A DNA stretch of 52,518 nt from Micavibrio sp. (lineage in GTDB: Bacteria; Pseudomonadota; Alphaproteobacteria; Micavibrionales; Micavibrionaceae): assembly GCA_019634145.1 (NCBI GenBank), contig JAHQVU010000008.1:1-52518 (forward strand). Reading direction: 5' to 3'. Below, piece after piece: positions 28,933-37,278 of the stretch (position 1 is the stretch's first letter; every line of letters begins with the position of its first letter). The translations under genes and the position numbers were made by a program. Under the pieces are notes generated by a model that did no database searches, was not told the origin of the DNA, and worked only from the letters and a program-made list of their open reading frames with translations.

Positions 28933-28959
28933 AAAAAAGGGAAAGGTCGAACCTTTCCC
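28933..28959 (-). terminator. Terminator of rplU-rpmA
   Basis: On the minus strand GGGAAAGGT, 3-nt loop, ACCTTTCCC followed by six T residues, 25 nt after the rpmA stop. It separates the ribosomal protein genes from obgE-proB, which must have their own promoter or depend on read-through. Confidence 0.9.
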
Positions 28960-28984
28960 TCAAAACTTGTCTATGCGCCTGAGA

Positions 28985-29272
28985 TTACTCGGCTGCTTTC
29001 GCGGCTGCCTCGCCATCATTGGCTGGAAGTACATTCACAATCGGGCGGTCGCCTGATGTTTTAGTGAACGTAACCTGACCATCAATCAATGAAAAGATTG
29101 TGTGATCTTTACCAAGGCCGACATTCTTGCCCGGCTTGTATTTTGTGCCGCGCTGACGAATGATGATGTTACCGGCTAGAACAATCTCGCCGCCATACTT
29201 TTTAACGCCTAAGCGGCGGCCTTCTGAATCGCGTCCGTTCTTGGAACTACCACCTGCTTTTTTATGTGCCAT
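28985..29272 (-). CDS. rpmA: 50S ribosomal protein L27
   Basis: 95 aa. The start [20 protein letters not shown] is the classical L27 N terminus near the peptidyl-transferase centre, with no Firmicutes-type cleaved extension. [20 protein letters not shown] follows. The C-terminal tail is Ala/Glu rich. It follows rplU by 29 nt. Confidence 0.98.
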   Translation of the reverse strand: MAHKKAGGSSKNGRDSEGRRLGVKKYGGEIVLAGNIIIRQRGTKYKPGKNVGLGKDHTIFSLIDGQVTFTKTSGDRPIVNVLPANDGEAAAKAAE

Positions 29273-29301
29273 CTCTTAAACTCCTGCTTTAATAACCAGC
29301 C

Positions 29302-29604
29302 TTAAGCTGCTTTGATGTCTGTTACTTTTAGAACTGTCTGGTGCTGACGGTGACCTTTTTTACGACGATAGTTCTGGCGACGTTTTTTCTTGAAGATCAC
29401 GATCTTATCAGCGCGAGCCTGCTCAAGAACTTCTGCCATCACTTTCGCGCCTTTAACCAAAGGTGCGCCGATTTTGCCATCAACAAAGAGAACTTCATCC
29501 AGTTCAATTTTGTCGCCGGCCTTGGCATCCAATTTTTCGACTTTGAATACGTCGTCTTTAGAAACTTTGTACTGTTTTCCACCAGTGCGAATTACTGCAA
29601 ACAT
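29302..29604 (-). CDS. rplU: 50S ribosomal protein L21
   Basis: 100 aa. It begins [14 protein letters not shown] and contains the [19 protein letters not shown] signature. A strong promoter lies about 60 bp upstream. First gene of the rplU-rpmA transcript. Confidence 0.98.
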   Translation of the reverse strand: MFAVIRTGGKQYKVSKDDVFKVEKLDAKAGDKIELDEVLFVDGKIGAPLVKGAKVMAEVLEQARADKIVIFKKKRRQNYRRKKGHRQHQTVLKVTDIKAA

Positions 29605-29664
29605 TGTTTTAACCTGTATATATAAATGAGGGACGTGCCCGTAAACGTTCTTTCAGAGTTGCGC

Positions 29665-29692
29665 AATATACACACAAACATGGGGGTGTCAA
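29665..29692 (-). promoter_or_regulatory. rplU promoter
   Basis: Consensus TTGACA (29687-29692), 16-nt spacer, TATATT (29665-29670) on the minus strand, giving a leader of about 55 nt before the rplU ATG. Confidence 0.75.
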
Positions 29693-29957
29693 GAAAATCT
29701 CACCCAAAATTCTATGGCTTTTTCAAATCAGAAAGTGAAAGCATAATATTCATAACCTCGTAAAAATGCAAACATTAGATAATAGGAAAAAAGAAAAATA
29801 AAATATTTAAGATAGAATGAGAGGGGTTATGGCGTTTGTAAGTATATAAAATCAGTGACTTAAGGGCAGCGCGCCCTCCTGAGGGATTTTAAAGAATAGT
29901 CTCAAACTATCAACCACACTCCCATGCCAGAGCTTTGTTCTTGCGCTTTGCGCCTAT
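29693..29957. other. A+T-rich intergenic stretch without genes
   Basis: Between the rplU promoter and the aldo/keto reductase relic. A small stem CCCTC/GAGGG followed by ATTTT (about 29870-29890) is the only structure seen. No ORF with coding character on either strand. Confidence 0.5.
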
Positions 29958-30269
29958 TTATATAGCAACTCGCAGAGTAGGATATTGCTCGTTCATTTTG
30001 TCCAGCACTTTCATATCTTCTGCGTAATTGAGAAATCGAATATATCCAGATTCTCACGGACATATGATTCTTGATTGGCTTTTGGCAGAGGGACAGTGCC
30101 TTTCTGGATATTCCAGCGCAATAGAATTTGGGCGGAAGATTTGCCGTAGTTTCCCGCGATGCTCTATAGTTTTGGATCATTCAGCCTTTCGGTACGTGTA
30201 ATCGGGCTGTAAACCTACATTCTCTTCTTGCCAGTAATCGTTTAAATAACACACGTTTGATACAATACG
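29958..30269 (-). pseudogene. Aldo/keto reductase C-terminal fragment, frameshifted
   Basis: Translating the minus strand in successive frames gives CYLNDYWQEENVGLQ, frameshift, AYSPITRTERLNDPKL, an in-frame stop, AGNYGKSSAQILLRWNIQKG, TVPLPKANQESYVRENLDIF, frameshift, EDMKVLDKMNEQYPTLRVAI and a stop at 29958-29960. The YGKSSAQILLRW and VPLPK segments are diagnostic of the AKR family C terminus. At least two frameshifts and a stop, plus loss of the N-terminal half with its catalytic Asp-Tyr-Lys, mark it as dead. A 92-codon ORF over it reads the wrong frame. Confidence 0.75.
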
Positions 30270-30431
30270 GTTTTTAGACCCCTTAAGGGGGATGTAGATT
30301 TGCTCTCAAGTGCAAAGCAATTATCACCTTGCCACTCATATAGTAAAAAATATAAGTGAATAAATATTTTATGCATTTAAAATTAACAGAATAAATGTAT
30401 ATTAATAAGAAACTTATATTTCGGATTCAGA
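30270..30431. other. Intergenic region upstream of the glycosyltransferase
   Basis: A+T-rich. Contains a 12-bp palindrome CCCCTTAAGGGG at 30279-30290. The glycosyltransferase promoter should be here, but no convincing -35/-10 pair stands out. Confidence 0.35.
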
Positions 30432-31697
30432 ATGAATTTGCTTTACTGCCACGACAATACTTACTTTTATTCCGAAACGGGAGATGTGTATTCTCAAGGG
30501 CAATTTCCTTATTCTTACTTTACGACCTTTTTAAAAGAGTTCGATGAGCTAGCCATAGTGGGGCGCGGCGCACCTTTAAATCATAACCTTGATTTAAATA
30601 AGCTGAATTTAAGTTCAGGCGACAGAGTTGATTTCGCGCTTATGCCAAATATTAACTCCATTAATGGCTTGCTCAAGAACTACTCTCAGGTCAATAAAAA
30701 GCTGAAAAAATTGGTCGAGGAAGCAGATGCTGTAGTTATCCGCGCCGTTAGCGATCTGAGCTGGCTCGTGTTTAAGCACGCAAAAAAAATGAACAAGCCT
30801 ATCGCTATGGAAATGGCAGCTTGTGCATGGGACAGCACGTGGAATCATGGTGAGCTTAAAGGCTATCTTTACGCGCCAATTCGCTTTTTAAGAGACAAGA
30901 TAATTACCGCAAATGTGGACTATGTTATTTATGTGAGCCAGAACTTCTTGCAAAACCGCTATCCGACCAATGCTGTGACGACAATTGCTTCAAATGTACG
31001 TTTATCACGTCCAGATGATTTAGTTTTAGAAAGCCGCTTACAAAAAATTGAATCCAAAGATCTCGACGAAGATATCCTTACAATTGGTCTTATCGGGCCT
31101 TTGGGTCATAAGATAAAAGGGATTCACATCGCTCTGCAGGCGCTGTCACACATTGAAAAGGATAAGCCGGGCAAGTTTATCTTTAAAGTTTTGGGTCCTG
31201 GAAACCCTGAAAATTATAGAATTATGGCCTCAGAACTTGGTATTGAGCATTGCGTTATATTCGAAGGGATTATTCGCTCTGGCGATGGCGTTCTCAAATG
31301 GCTTGATGACATCGATATTTATATCCAGCCTTCCTTTCAAGAGGGCGTGCCACGCGCAACAATTGAGGCCATGAGCCGCGGTTGTCCATGTTTAGGGTCA
31401 ATGGCTGGAGGTATACCGGAATTGTTAGACAATAAAAGGCTGCATAAGCCAGGTGATATTAAAACGCTAAAAACTCATTTAGAAAAAATGCTGACTTCTA
31501 AAGAAAACCAGCTTGAGGCCGCTAAATACAATTTTAAAAAGGTATCGAGATATTATTCAGATGAACTAACCCCCATCAGGGAAAAATTCTGGGGTGAGTT
31601 TAAAGACTTCGCGGCGGAGAAGGTTTCTATTAAAAATTCCGGGGTAAAAAATGGGGCGCGTAATACCACAATTTCGAAAACATTAGTCGCAAAGTAA
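30432..31697 (+). CDS. Glycosyltransferase, GT4-like (group 1)
   Basis: 421 aa. The N-terminal half is divergent (MNLLYCHDNTYFYSETGDVY); the C-terminal half is a GT-B nucleotide-sugar domain with IGLIGPLGHKIKGIHIALQA, FKVLGPGNPENYR and the E-x7-E motif EGVPRATIEAMSRGCPCLGS near residues 300-325. It probably adds a sugar to a surface polysaccharide; donor and acceptor unknown. It stands alone, with no other polysaccharide gene, between a pseudogene and a tRNA-associated repeat, and its A+T-rich codons differ from the neighbours, which suggests acquisition. Its stop codon lies within the tRNA-derived direct repeat. Confidence 0.82.
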   Translation: MNLLYCHDNTYFYSETGDVYSQGQFPYSYFTTFLKEFDELAIVGRGAPLNHNLDLNKLNLSSGDRVDFALMPNINSINGLLKNYSQVNKKLKKLVEEADAVVIRAVSDLSWLVFKHAKKMNKPIAMEMAACAWDSTWNHGELKGYLYAPIRFLRDKIITANVDYVIYVSQNFLQNRYPTNAVTTIASNVRLSRPDDLVLESRLQKIESKDLDEDILTIGLIGPLGHKIKGIHIALQALSHIEKDKPGKFIFKVLGPGNPENYRIMASELGIEHCVIFEGIIRSGDGVLKWLDDIDIYIQPSFQEGVPRATIEAMSRGCPCLGSMAGGIPELLDNKRLHKPGDIKTLKTHLEKMLTSKENQLEAAKYNFKKVSRYYSDELTPIREKFWGEFKDFAAEKVSIKNSGVKNGARNTTISKTLVAK

Positions 31698-31717
31698 ATG
31701 GCGGGCAGATAGGGATT
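31695..31717. repeat. Direct repeat of the tRNA-Ser 3' end (candidate attachment site)
   Basis: 23 bp identical to 31870-31892, starting TAAATGGCGGGCAGATAGGG. The second copy is the 3' end of tRNA-Ser including the encoded CCA. Duplication of a tRNA 3' end is the signature left by tRNA-targeting integrases. The copies lie 175 bp apart. Confidence 0.6.
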
Positions 31718-31846
31718 TTTTTTATTTCAGGCTGCGCCTTTATAAAAGTGGCAAACGCTAAATTCGCCTCTCGCTTGGCTCGCGCCTCATTAAGCTTATT
31801 GTCGAACCCGGGTTCGAACCGCTCTTTACCAATATTCAAAACAAAA
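31718..31846. other. Spacer between the tRNA-Ser end repeats
   Basis: Holds a 14-bp perfect palindrome CGAACCCGGGTTCG (31803-31816) that resembles a tRNA T-arm (GGGTTCGAACC). ORFs through here are readings of tRNA-like sequence, not genes. Confidence 0.45.
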
Positions 31847-31862
31847 CCCGCCAAAAGGCGGG
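31843..31862 (-). terminator. Terminator of tRNA-Ser
   Basis: On the minus strand CCCGCC, TTTT loop, GGCGGG, then TTTTGTTTTG, 11 nt beyond the tRNA CCA end. Confidence 0.85.
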
Positions 31863-31873
31863 CTTGTTTTAAA

Positions 31874-31964
31874 TGGCGGGCAGATAGGGATTCGAACCCT
31901 AGAAGGGCTATAAACCCTTGCCGGTTTTCAAGACCGGTGCATTCAACCACTCTGCCATCTGCCC
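31874..31964 (-). tRNA. tRNA-Ser (anticodon UGA)
   Basis: 91 nt including encoded CCA. Acceptor GGGCAGA pairs with TCTGCCC; the D arm has GAGTGGTTGAAT; anticodon stem CCGGT/ACCGG encloses CTTGAAA with anticodon TGA; a long class II variable arm (AAGGG/CCCTT) and T arm AGGGTTCGAATCCCT follow. It decodes UCA and related serine codons. Confidence 0.97.
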
Positions 31965-32254
31965 GCATATGTGATCTTTGCAATCTTTAAGGCTTCATTC
32001 TTTAACGATTTTTATATATGTCTGTAAAGTGAAAATATTAAAAAAGTTACAAAATGTTCGTTCTCCATATTAAGCGAGTGGCATAACCGTTTTTACCAAA
32101 GGTTGGTTCCGAGACTGTTGTGCTGACTGATCAATGAAGACTCCTCAGTTCTTTTTAGGCCGCAAACGGATTTATCTTGTTTGGGTGGTCGACCGCCTTT
32201 ATCTTCGAAATAATGTCAAAGCTTTACAACGATTCACGATAAAAGGATATTTAG
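31965..32254. other. Intergenic region before mltB
   Basis: 290 bp, A+T-rich at the tRNA side. A weak stem ACTGA/TCAGT (32126-32149) followed by CTTTTT could end a short transcript. A 69-codon plus-strand frame running into mltB in another phase has no support. No conserved RNA recognised. Confidence 0.35.
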
Positions 32255-33235
32255 GTGATAAAATCAGCGCTCAAAACCGGATTAGTTCTCACACTACTTG
32301 TTACATGGCCGAGCTATGCACTCGCAGCTCAGTCATCTTTTGAAAGTTGGCTAAACGGCTTGAAGGCGGAGGCCGCTAAAAAAGGCGTTTCGCAATCTAC
32401 AATTAACGCCGCCCTAAACAACGTTAAAGAAATCCCTCGCGTGATCGAACTTGACCAAAAGCAACCCGAGCGCGGCAACATGACCTTTGCCAAGTATAAA
32501 AGAAATGTGATCTCCGATGCCCGTATTGCCCAAGGGCGCAGAATGTATCGTGCGCATCGCACTGAACTTGAGCGGGCGGCAAGTAAATATGGTGTGCCTG
32601 CGCAATATATTGTTGCCCTATGGGGTATTGAGACCAGCTATGGCAATAACACGGGCGGCTTCAGTGTTGTATCATCTCTTGCCACTTTGGCCTATGAAGG
32701 GCGCAGGGCAGAGTTTTTTCGCTCTGAACTCCTCGAAGCACTAAAGATCATTGATGGTGGCCATATTGGAGCAGACAATATGAAGGGCTCATGGGCGGGC
32801 GCCATGGGGCAAAACCAATTCATGCCATCCAGCTTTCATAATTTTGCCGTGGACGGAAATGGAGACGGTCGCCGCGATATCTGGACGTCCTTACCCGATG
32901 TTTTTGCCTCGACAGCAAACTACTTAAGTAAAAGCGGCTGGAATGAAGATGAGAAATGGGGGCGTGAGGTTCGCCTGACGCAAACTATTCCAGATAGCTT
33001 GATTGGCCGTGATCATAAGCGATCATTACAGCAATGGAAGAGTATGGGGGTGACGCAAATGGGCGGAAAGCCATTACCTGTTGTTGATGGTATGCGCGCC
33101 GCATTGGTGGCGCCCGATGGCAAGAGTGGGCCGACTTTTCTTGTATATGACAATTTTGATGTTATAATGAAGTGGAATAGATCGACATATTTTGCCACGT
33201 CCGTTGGCCTTCTCGCAGATCAAATAGCCAATTAA
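32255..33235 (+). CDS. mltB: Lytic murein transglycosylase, MltB-like (GH103)
   Basis: 326 aa starting at GTG, with AAAGGA 8-9 nt upstream. Signal peptide of about 25 residues (ending ALAAQ, no lipobox). The GH103 catalytic glutamate is in VALWGIETSYGNN; MGQNQFMPSSFHNFAVDGNG and the DVFASTANYL segment complete the lysozyme-like fold. It cleaves glycan strands to anhydro-muropeptides. It heads a plus-strand envelope block with rlpA and dacA. Confidence 0.92.
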   Translation: MIKSALKTGLVLTLLVTWPSYALAAQSSFESWLNGLKAEAAKKGVSQSTINAALNNVKEIPRVIELDQKQPERGNMTFAKYKRNVISDARIAQGRRMYRAHRTELERAASKYGVPAQYIVALWGIETSYGNNTGGFSVVSSLATLAYEGRRAEFFRSELLEALKIIDGGHIGADNMKGSWAGAMGQNQFMPSSFHNFAVDGNGDGRRDIWTSLPDVFASTANYLSKSGWNEDEKWGREVRLTQTIPDSLIGRDHKRSLQQWKSMGVTQMGGKPLPVVDGMRAALVAPDGKSGPTFLVYDNFDVIMKWNRSTYFATSVGLLADQIAN

Positions 33236-33261
33236 TTATTAAAATTCAAAGGTTGAAATAA

Positions 33262-34263
33262 ATGCGTTTTCAAAAACTATCCTCTTTAGCAATGTGTATT
33301 CTTTTTCTTTCGGCCTGTGCCGAAGCGCAGTTAGCTACTCATGTTGCTAAACGTGGGATGAGTTCACAAAAAGGCAGTTATAAGGTTGGAAATTCATATG
33401 AAGTGATGGGGCAGAGATATCAGCCAGTCGAAAAATTTGCACATATTGAAAAAGGCAAAGCATCTTGGTACGGCCCTAATTTTCATGGCAAACGCACGGC
33501 AAATGGGGAGCGTTTTGATAAGCACGCACTAACTGCCGCGCACCGTACTCTGCAAATGCCATCAATTATACGCGTGACCAACCTTGCAAATAACAGATCA
33601 GTTATTTTACGCGTGAATGATCGCGGACCTTTCTCTAAATCCCGTGTTTTAGATGTGTCTGAAAAAGCGGCAACCGTTCTCGGTTTTAAAAATCAAGGTA
33701 CTACAAATGTACAGATCGAAGTCTTGAAAGCGGAAAGCCAGCATGTTGCCTCACTAGCTAAGCGCGGCATATCAACAGAAGGCATTGAGGTGGCAATGAA
33801 CAATGGAACTTGGCGTCCGGCAGGAGTTGCAAGGCAGCCGGTTACACAAGTGGCGCTTAGACCCGATGATAGGGTTGCACCAACAGCTGTTGCCATAACA
33901 GAGCCAGTAGCTTTAGGCTCCCCCACAGCACCGCAAGCGGCGCAAAATCATAACGCCCATCAAAATGCCCCTAATCTCCACCTTGCTTCTGCGGCAAGCT
34001 ATAACGCGCCTTCTGTTGCAGCGCCTGTAGTCGGTGCCGGAAATTACTATGTGCAAGCTGGTGCTTTCAGCGATATGACCCGTGCGGAAAATTATGCGCG
34101 CTCTCTCACATCTTATGGTGATGCGCGCATCGTTCCAGCAAATATAAATGGTAGAACCTTATATCGCGTAAGGGTCGGGCCATTTGAAGATCGTTATGCG
34201 GCGGCATCAATCTCACAAAGACTTGGGGACGGTCGAAATACTGCAATTGTGATTGTTGACTAA
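33262..34263 (+). CDS. rlpA: Septal ring lytic transglycosylase RlpA with SPOR domain
   Basis: 333 aa. Lipoprotein signal with lipobox LSAC (Cys19). The double-psi beta-barrel covers about 70-160 (GKASWYGPNFHGKRTANGER, then ALTAAHRTLQMPSIIRVTNL, VNDRGPF) and includes the catalytic Asp and His positions of RlpA. A Pro/Ala-rich linker leads to a SPOR domain (about 255-333, YYVQAGAFSDMTRAENYA), which binds denuded septal glycan. It is placed between mltB and dacA. Confidence 0.94.
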   Translation: MRFQKLSSLAMCILFLSACAEAQLATHVAKRGMSSQKGSYKVGNSYEVMGQRYQPVEKFAHIEKGKASWYGPNFHGKRTANGERFDKHALTAAHRTLQMPSIIRVTNLANNRSVILRVNDRGPFSKSRVLDVSEKAATVLGFKNQGTTNVQIEVLKAESQHVASLAKRGISTEGIEVAMNNGTWRPAGVARQPVTQVALRPDDRVAPTAVAITEPVALGSPTAPQAAQNHNAHQNAPNLHLASAASYNAPSVAAPVVGAGNYYVQAGAFSDMTRAENYARSLTSYGDARIVPANINGRTLYRVRVGPFEDRYAAASISQRLGDGRNTAIVIVD

Positions 34264-34272
34264 CATTCGCAT

Positions 34273-35421
34273 ATGTCCGATGATACGGTCATGCAAATAC
34301 GATTCATACTCCCGACTTTGTTTTTCCTTTTTTTAGCTCTAGCCAGCATGCCCGCTGTCGCCATTGATACAACGGCCAAGCAAGCAATCGTCATAGATTA
34401 CGATACAGGCGCGGTTCTGTATGAAATGAATGCGGATGAGCGTATGCCGACATCGTCTATGAGCAAGGTTATGACCATGTCACTGGTCTTTGACGCGCTT
34501 AAAAACGGCCACCTCAAACTCGATGATACACTGACCGTCAGTGAAAAAGCGTGGAGCAAGCAGGGCTCTAAAATGTTCGTGAATGTTGGCTCTCAGGTAA
34601 AGGTCGAAGACCTCATTCGTGGTGTGGTTATACAATCCGGCAATGACGCGACAATCGTTCTAGCCGAGGGTTTGGCCGGTACGGAAGAGGCCTTTGCAGA
34701 AGCCCTAAACAAAAAAGCTGAATCTATCGGTATGATGAATAGTAACTTCAAGAATGCGTCTGGCTGGCCTGATCCTGATCACTATTCGACCGCGCGTGAT
34801 CTTGCAACATTGGCACGCTATGAAATTTCTACATATCCCGATTTCTACAAATACTACGCAGAAGAAGAATTCACTTATAATGATATAAAGCAGGGCAACC
34901 GTAACCCGCTACTTTATCGCGGTATTGGCGCTGATGGCGTGAAAACAGGCCACACTGAAGATGGTGGCTATGGACTTATCGGTTCTGCCGTGCGCAATGA
35001 CCGCCGTGTTATCGTTGTTTTAAATGGCATGGAAAGTGTCAATGAACGTGCAAATGAAAGTGCTAAGCTGCTAGGGTGGGGCTTGGCCGGCTTTGAAAAC
35101 AAAGAAATATTTACGCCTGGCACAGAAATCCAAAAAGCTAATGTTATCTATGGGGTGGAGCCTCAGGTTGGTGTCACCGTATCTGAAAAGATCATCATGA
35201 CTGTACCGAAGCTAGAGGACAAGCCATGGGAGCAAGATATCTCAATCGACGAAACGGTTGAGGCTCCAATTAAAAAAGGCCAGAAAGTCGGCACGCTGAA
35301 AGTATCGGTTGATGGGCAAGACCCTGTAACACGTGATCTGGTTGCGACTCAAGATGTTGCGCGCCTCAACTGGTTCTGGTTGATCATCGAGAAAATTCGT
35401 ATGCTCCTGCTCGGCCCATAG
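34273..35421 (+). CDS. dacA: D-alanyl-D-alanine carboxypeptidase (PBP5/6-like)
   Basis: 382 aa. Signal peptide about 1-30. Active-site motifs: S62-M-S-K65 (PTSSMSKVM), SGN (VIQSGNDATI) and KTG (DGVKTGHTEDGG). A PBP5 C-terminal beta domain follows (about 275-360). The C-terminal stretch WFWLIIEKIRMLLLG is the amphipathic membrane anchor. It trims the terminal D-Ala of peptidoglycan stems. It starts 9 nt after rlpA and ends 11 nt before tmk. Confidence 0.95.
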   Translation: MSDDTVMQIRFILPTLFFLFLALASMPAVAIDTTAKQAIVIDYDTGAVLYEMNADERMPTSSMSKVMTMSLVFDALKNGHLKLDDTLTVSEKAWSKQGSKMFVNVGSQVKVEDLIRGVVIQSGNDATIVLAEGLAGTEEAFAEALNKKAESIGMMNSNFKNASGWPDPDHYSTARDLATLARYEISTYPDFYKYYAEEEFTYNDIKQGNRNPLLYRGIGADGVKTGHTEDGGYGLIGSAVRNDRRVIVVLNGMESVNERANESAKLLGWGLAGFENKEIFTPGTEIQKANVIYGVEPQVGVTVSEKIIMTVPKLEDKPWEQDISIDETVEAPIKKGQKVGTLKVSVDGQDPVTRDLVATQDVARLNWFWLIIEKIRMLLLGP

Positions 35422-35432
35422 GGGAGGGCTAA

Positions 35433-36089
35433 ATGAGTGGGTTATTCATTACATTTGAAGGCGGCGAGGGCAGTGGTAAAACCACCCAAATTAACCGCCT
35501 TGCAAGAAAGCTGGTTGATGAGGGGCATGAAGTCCTAACAACGCGCGAGCCAGGCGGCACGCCCGAGGCAGAGAAAATTCGAAACTTTCTTGTCCAGCGC
35601 GATGGCGGTAACTGGTCGCCCATGGCCGAATGCCTGTTATTATTTGCCGCGCGTGAAATGCATTATTCGCAAATCATTAAACCCGCGCTAGACAAAGGAA
35701 AGATCGTTATCTCTGACCGTTTTACGGACTCAACACGCATTTATCAGGGCTATGGTCACGGTCTGCCGTTGGAGCGCATTGAACAACTTAAGCAAATCGC
35801 GATTGGTGATGTTGAACCGAAAATAACCTTCGTGCTGAATATCAACACTCAGACAGGGTTGGCGCGCAGCGAAAGCCGCCTTAATGATCAGGTGAATGAT
35901 GGTGCACAAACTGAAGATCGCTTTGAAAAGCTGGGCAATGATTTTCACACCCGTATCAATCAAGGCTTTATCAGACTTACGAAAGATTTTCCCGATCGCT
36001 GTGTGCTTATAGATGCAAGCCGCACAATCGAGGAGATCGCAAGCGATATCTATAATGGCATAAAACCTCACTTGGAAAAGGCGGCCTGA
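35433..36089 (+). CDS. tmk: Thymidylate kinase
   Basis: 218 aa. P-loop FEGGEGSGKTTQ (residues 6-17), TTREPGGTPEAEKIR, the DR-x-T motif ISDRFTDSTRIYQGYG, and the LID region. It phosphorylates dTMP. tmk-holB-metG-tatD-MBL is a standard alphaproteobacterial series. It ends 1 nt before holB. Confidence 0.96.
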   Translation: MSGLFITFEGGEGSGKTTQINRLARKLVDEGHEVLTTREPGGTPEAEKIRNFLVQRDGGNWSPMAECLLLFAAREMHYSQIIKPALDKGKIVISDRFTDSTRIYQGYGHGLPLERIEQLKQIAIGDVEPKITFVLNINTQTGLARSESRLNDQVNDGAQTEDRFEKLGNDFHTRINQGFIRLTKDFPDRCVLIDASRTIEEIASDIYNGIKPHLEKAA

Positions 36090-36090
36090 T

Positions 36091-37260
36091 ATGGATTTAT
36101 TTGGCGAACCACCCGACCCATATGAAGATGACGATGATGATCTCGCACCGGCGACCTCTTCATCCGAAATCGACACGAGCGAAGAGCTGTTCTCCCATTC
36201 CAGATTTGCGCAAAGTGTTATCGGCCATGAGGATATAGAAGCTGGCCTTATTGAATCTTTCAAAAAAGGGCGCATGCATCACGGGCTTCTTTTTACAGGG
36301 CCAAAGGGAATAGGTAAGGCCGCAATCGCTTACCGTCTTGCGCGCTACCTCCTCAAATATGGCGGCATTGACCCCAACGAAACTGATATGTTCGGAGAAA
36401 AGCCTGAACTGCCCGATACGCTGGATATGCCGCGCGATGAACGCGTCTTTCGTCTCGTCGCCTCTGAAAGCCACCCCGATCTTCTTAAAATTGAGCGCGC
36501 CCATGATGAGGGCACGGGGAAAACAGCCGCTGGTGTTGCTGTGGCTGATATTCGCCGCGTAAACCCTTTTCTCCGTATGCGGGCATCGGATGGCGGATGG
36601 CGTGTGGTGGTCATTGATGATGCTGACACGATGAACCGCAATGCCCAGAATGCACTTTTGAAAATCCTCGAAGAGCCACCGGCCAAAACGCTTCTCATAC
36701 TGGTTGTCCACCGCTTGGGTGCACTCATACCGACCATTCGTTCGCGTACACAGACTTTGACCTTCAATAAGTTGAATAAAGAAGCTTTTTCCGATCTGGT
36801 GCGTCAGTACGACCCAATTTATTCCGCATCCCAAATTGATACGCTCTATCATTTAAGCGCGGGCAGCTTCGGCACAGCGCTAGATTATATCCGCAGCGAG
36901 GCGTTGGATACTCTCTCGCAAGTGATGGAGCTTCTAAGCACCGCGCCTAATTGGGACAAAGAGGCCATACATAAGCTCGGCGATCAATTGGGCAAGAATG
37001 CTAAAAGCGGCGCATACGAAAATTTCACCACCATCATGTTGTGGGCTATCCGCGAGTTGATTACAGCAAAGGCCCGTGGGCAGGTCGCCACCTCTTCATT
37101 TCTTGAGGGATCGGCGCTTGAAAGCTGGGCGCAGCAATCTTCACTTGATAAACTGCTGGAAACTTGGCAAAACTTGGACGCGCTTTACTCGAGTGTCGAG
37201 CGCGCTAATCTAGATAAAAAACAGGCCGTGTTAAGGACATTTTCGATTCTGGCGGCCTAA
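36091..37260 (+). CDS. holB: DNA polymerase III subunit delta'
   Basis: 389 aa. Walker A-like LFTGPKGIGKAAIAYRLARY, then VVIDDADTMNRNAQNALLKI and LEEPP, the sensor region HRLGALIPTIRSR. The zinc-binding cysteines found in many clamp-loader subunits are missing, as in other alphaproteobacterial delta' proteins. The first ~35 residues are an unusual acidic extension (PDPYEDDDDDLAP) before the conserved IGHEDIEAGLIESF. Confidence 0.93.
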   Translation: MDLFGEPPDPYEDDDDDLAPATSSSEIDTSEELFSHSRFAQSVIGHEDIEAGLIESFKKGRMHHGLLFTGPKGIGKAAIAYRLARYLLKYGGIDPNETDMFGEKPELPDTLDMPRDERVFRLVASESHPDLLKIERAHDEGTGKTAAGVAVADIRRVNPFLRMRASDGGWRVVVIDDADTMNRNAQNALLKILEEPPAKTLLILVVHRLGALIPTIRSRTQTLTFNKLNKEAFSDLVRQYDPIYSASQIDTLYHLSAGSFGTALDYIRSEALDTLSQVMELLSTAPNWDKEAIHKLGDQLGKNAKSGAYENFTTIMLWAIRELITAKARGQVATSSFLEGSALESWAQQSSLDKLLETWQNLDALYSSVERANLDKKQAVLRTFSILAA

Positions 37261-37278
37261 AATGCTTGGAGCAAACAC

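Noticed and set aside
29902-30180. 92-codon minus-strand ORF
   Set aside because: It reads the wrong frame of the aldo/keto reductase pseudogene; the homologous frame is interrupted.
30279-30290. Palindrome CCCCTTAAGGGG as terminator
   Set aside because: No T-run on either strand and no loop; kept only as a note in the intergenic entry.
31630-31990. ORFs on both strands across tRNA-Ser (80 aa + and 117 aa -)
   Set aside because: They translate the tRNA and its T-arm-like neighbour (DSNPRR, HSTTLPSA), a familiar annotation artefact.
32134-32343. 69-codon plus-strand ORF upstream of mltB
   Set aside because: Runs into mltB in another frame with no coding signal.
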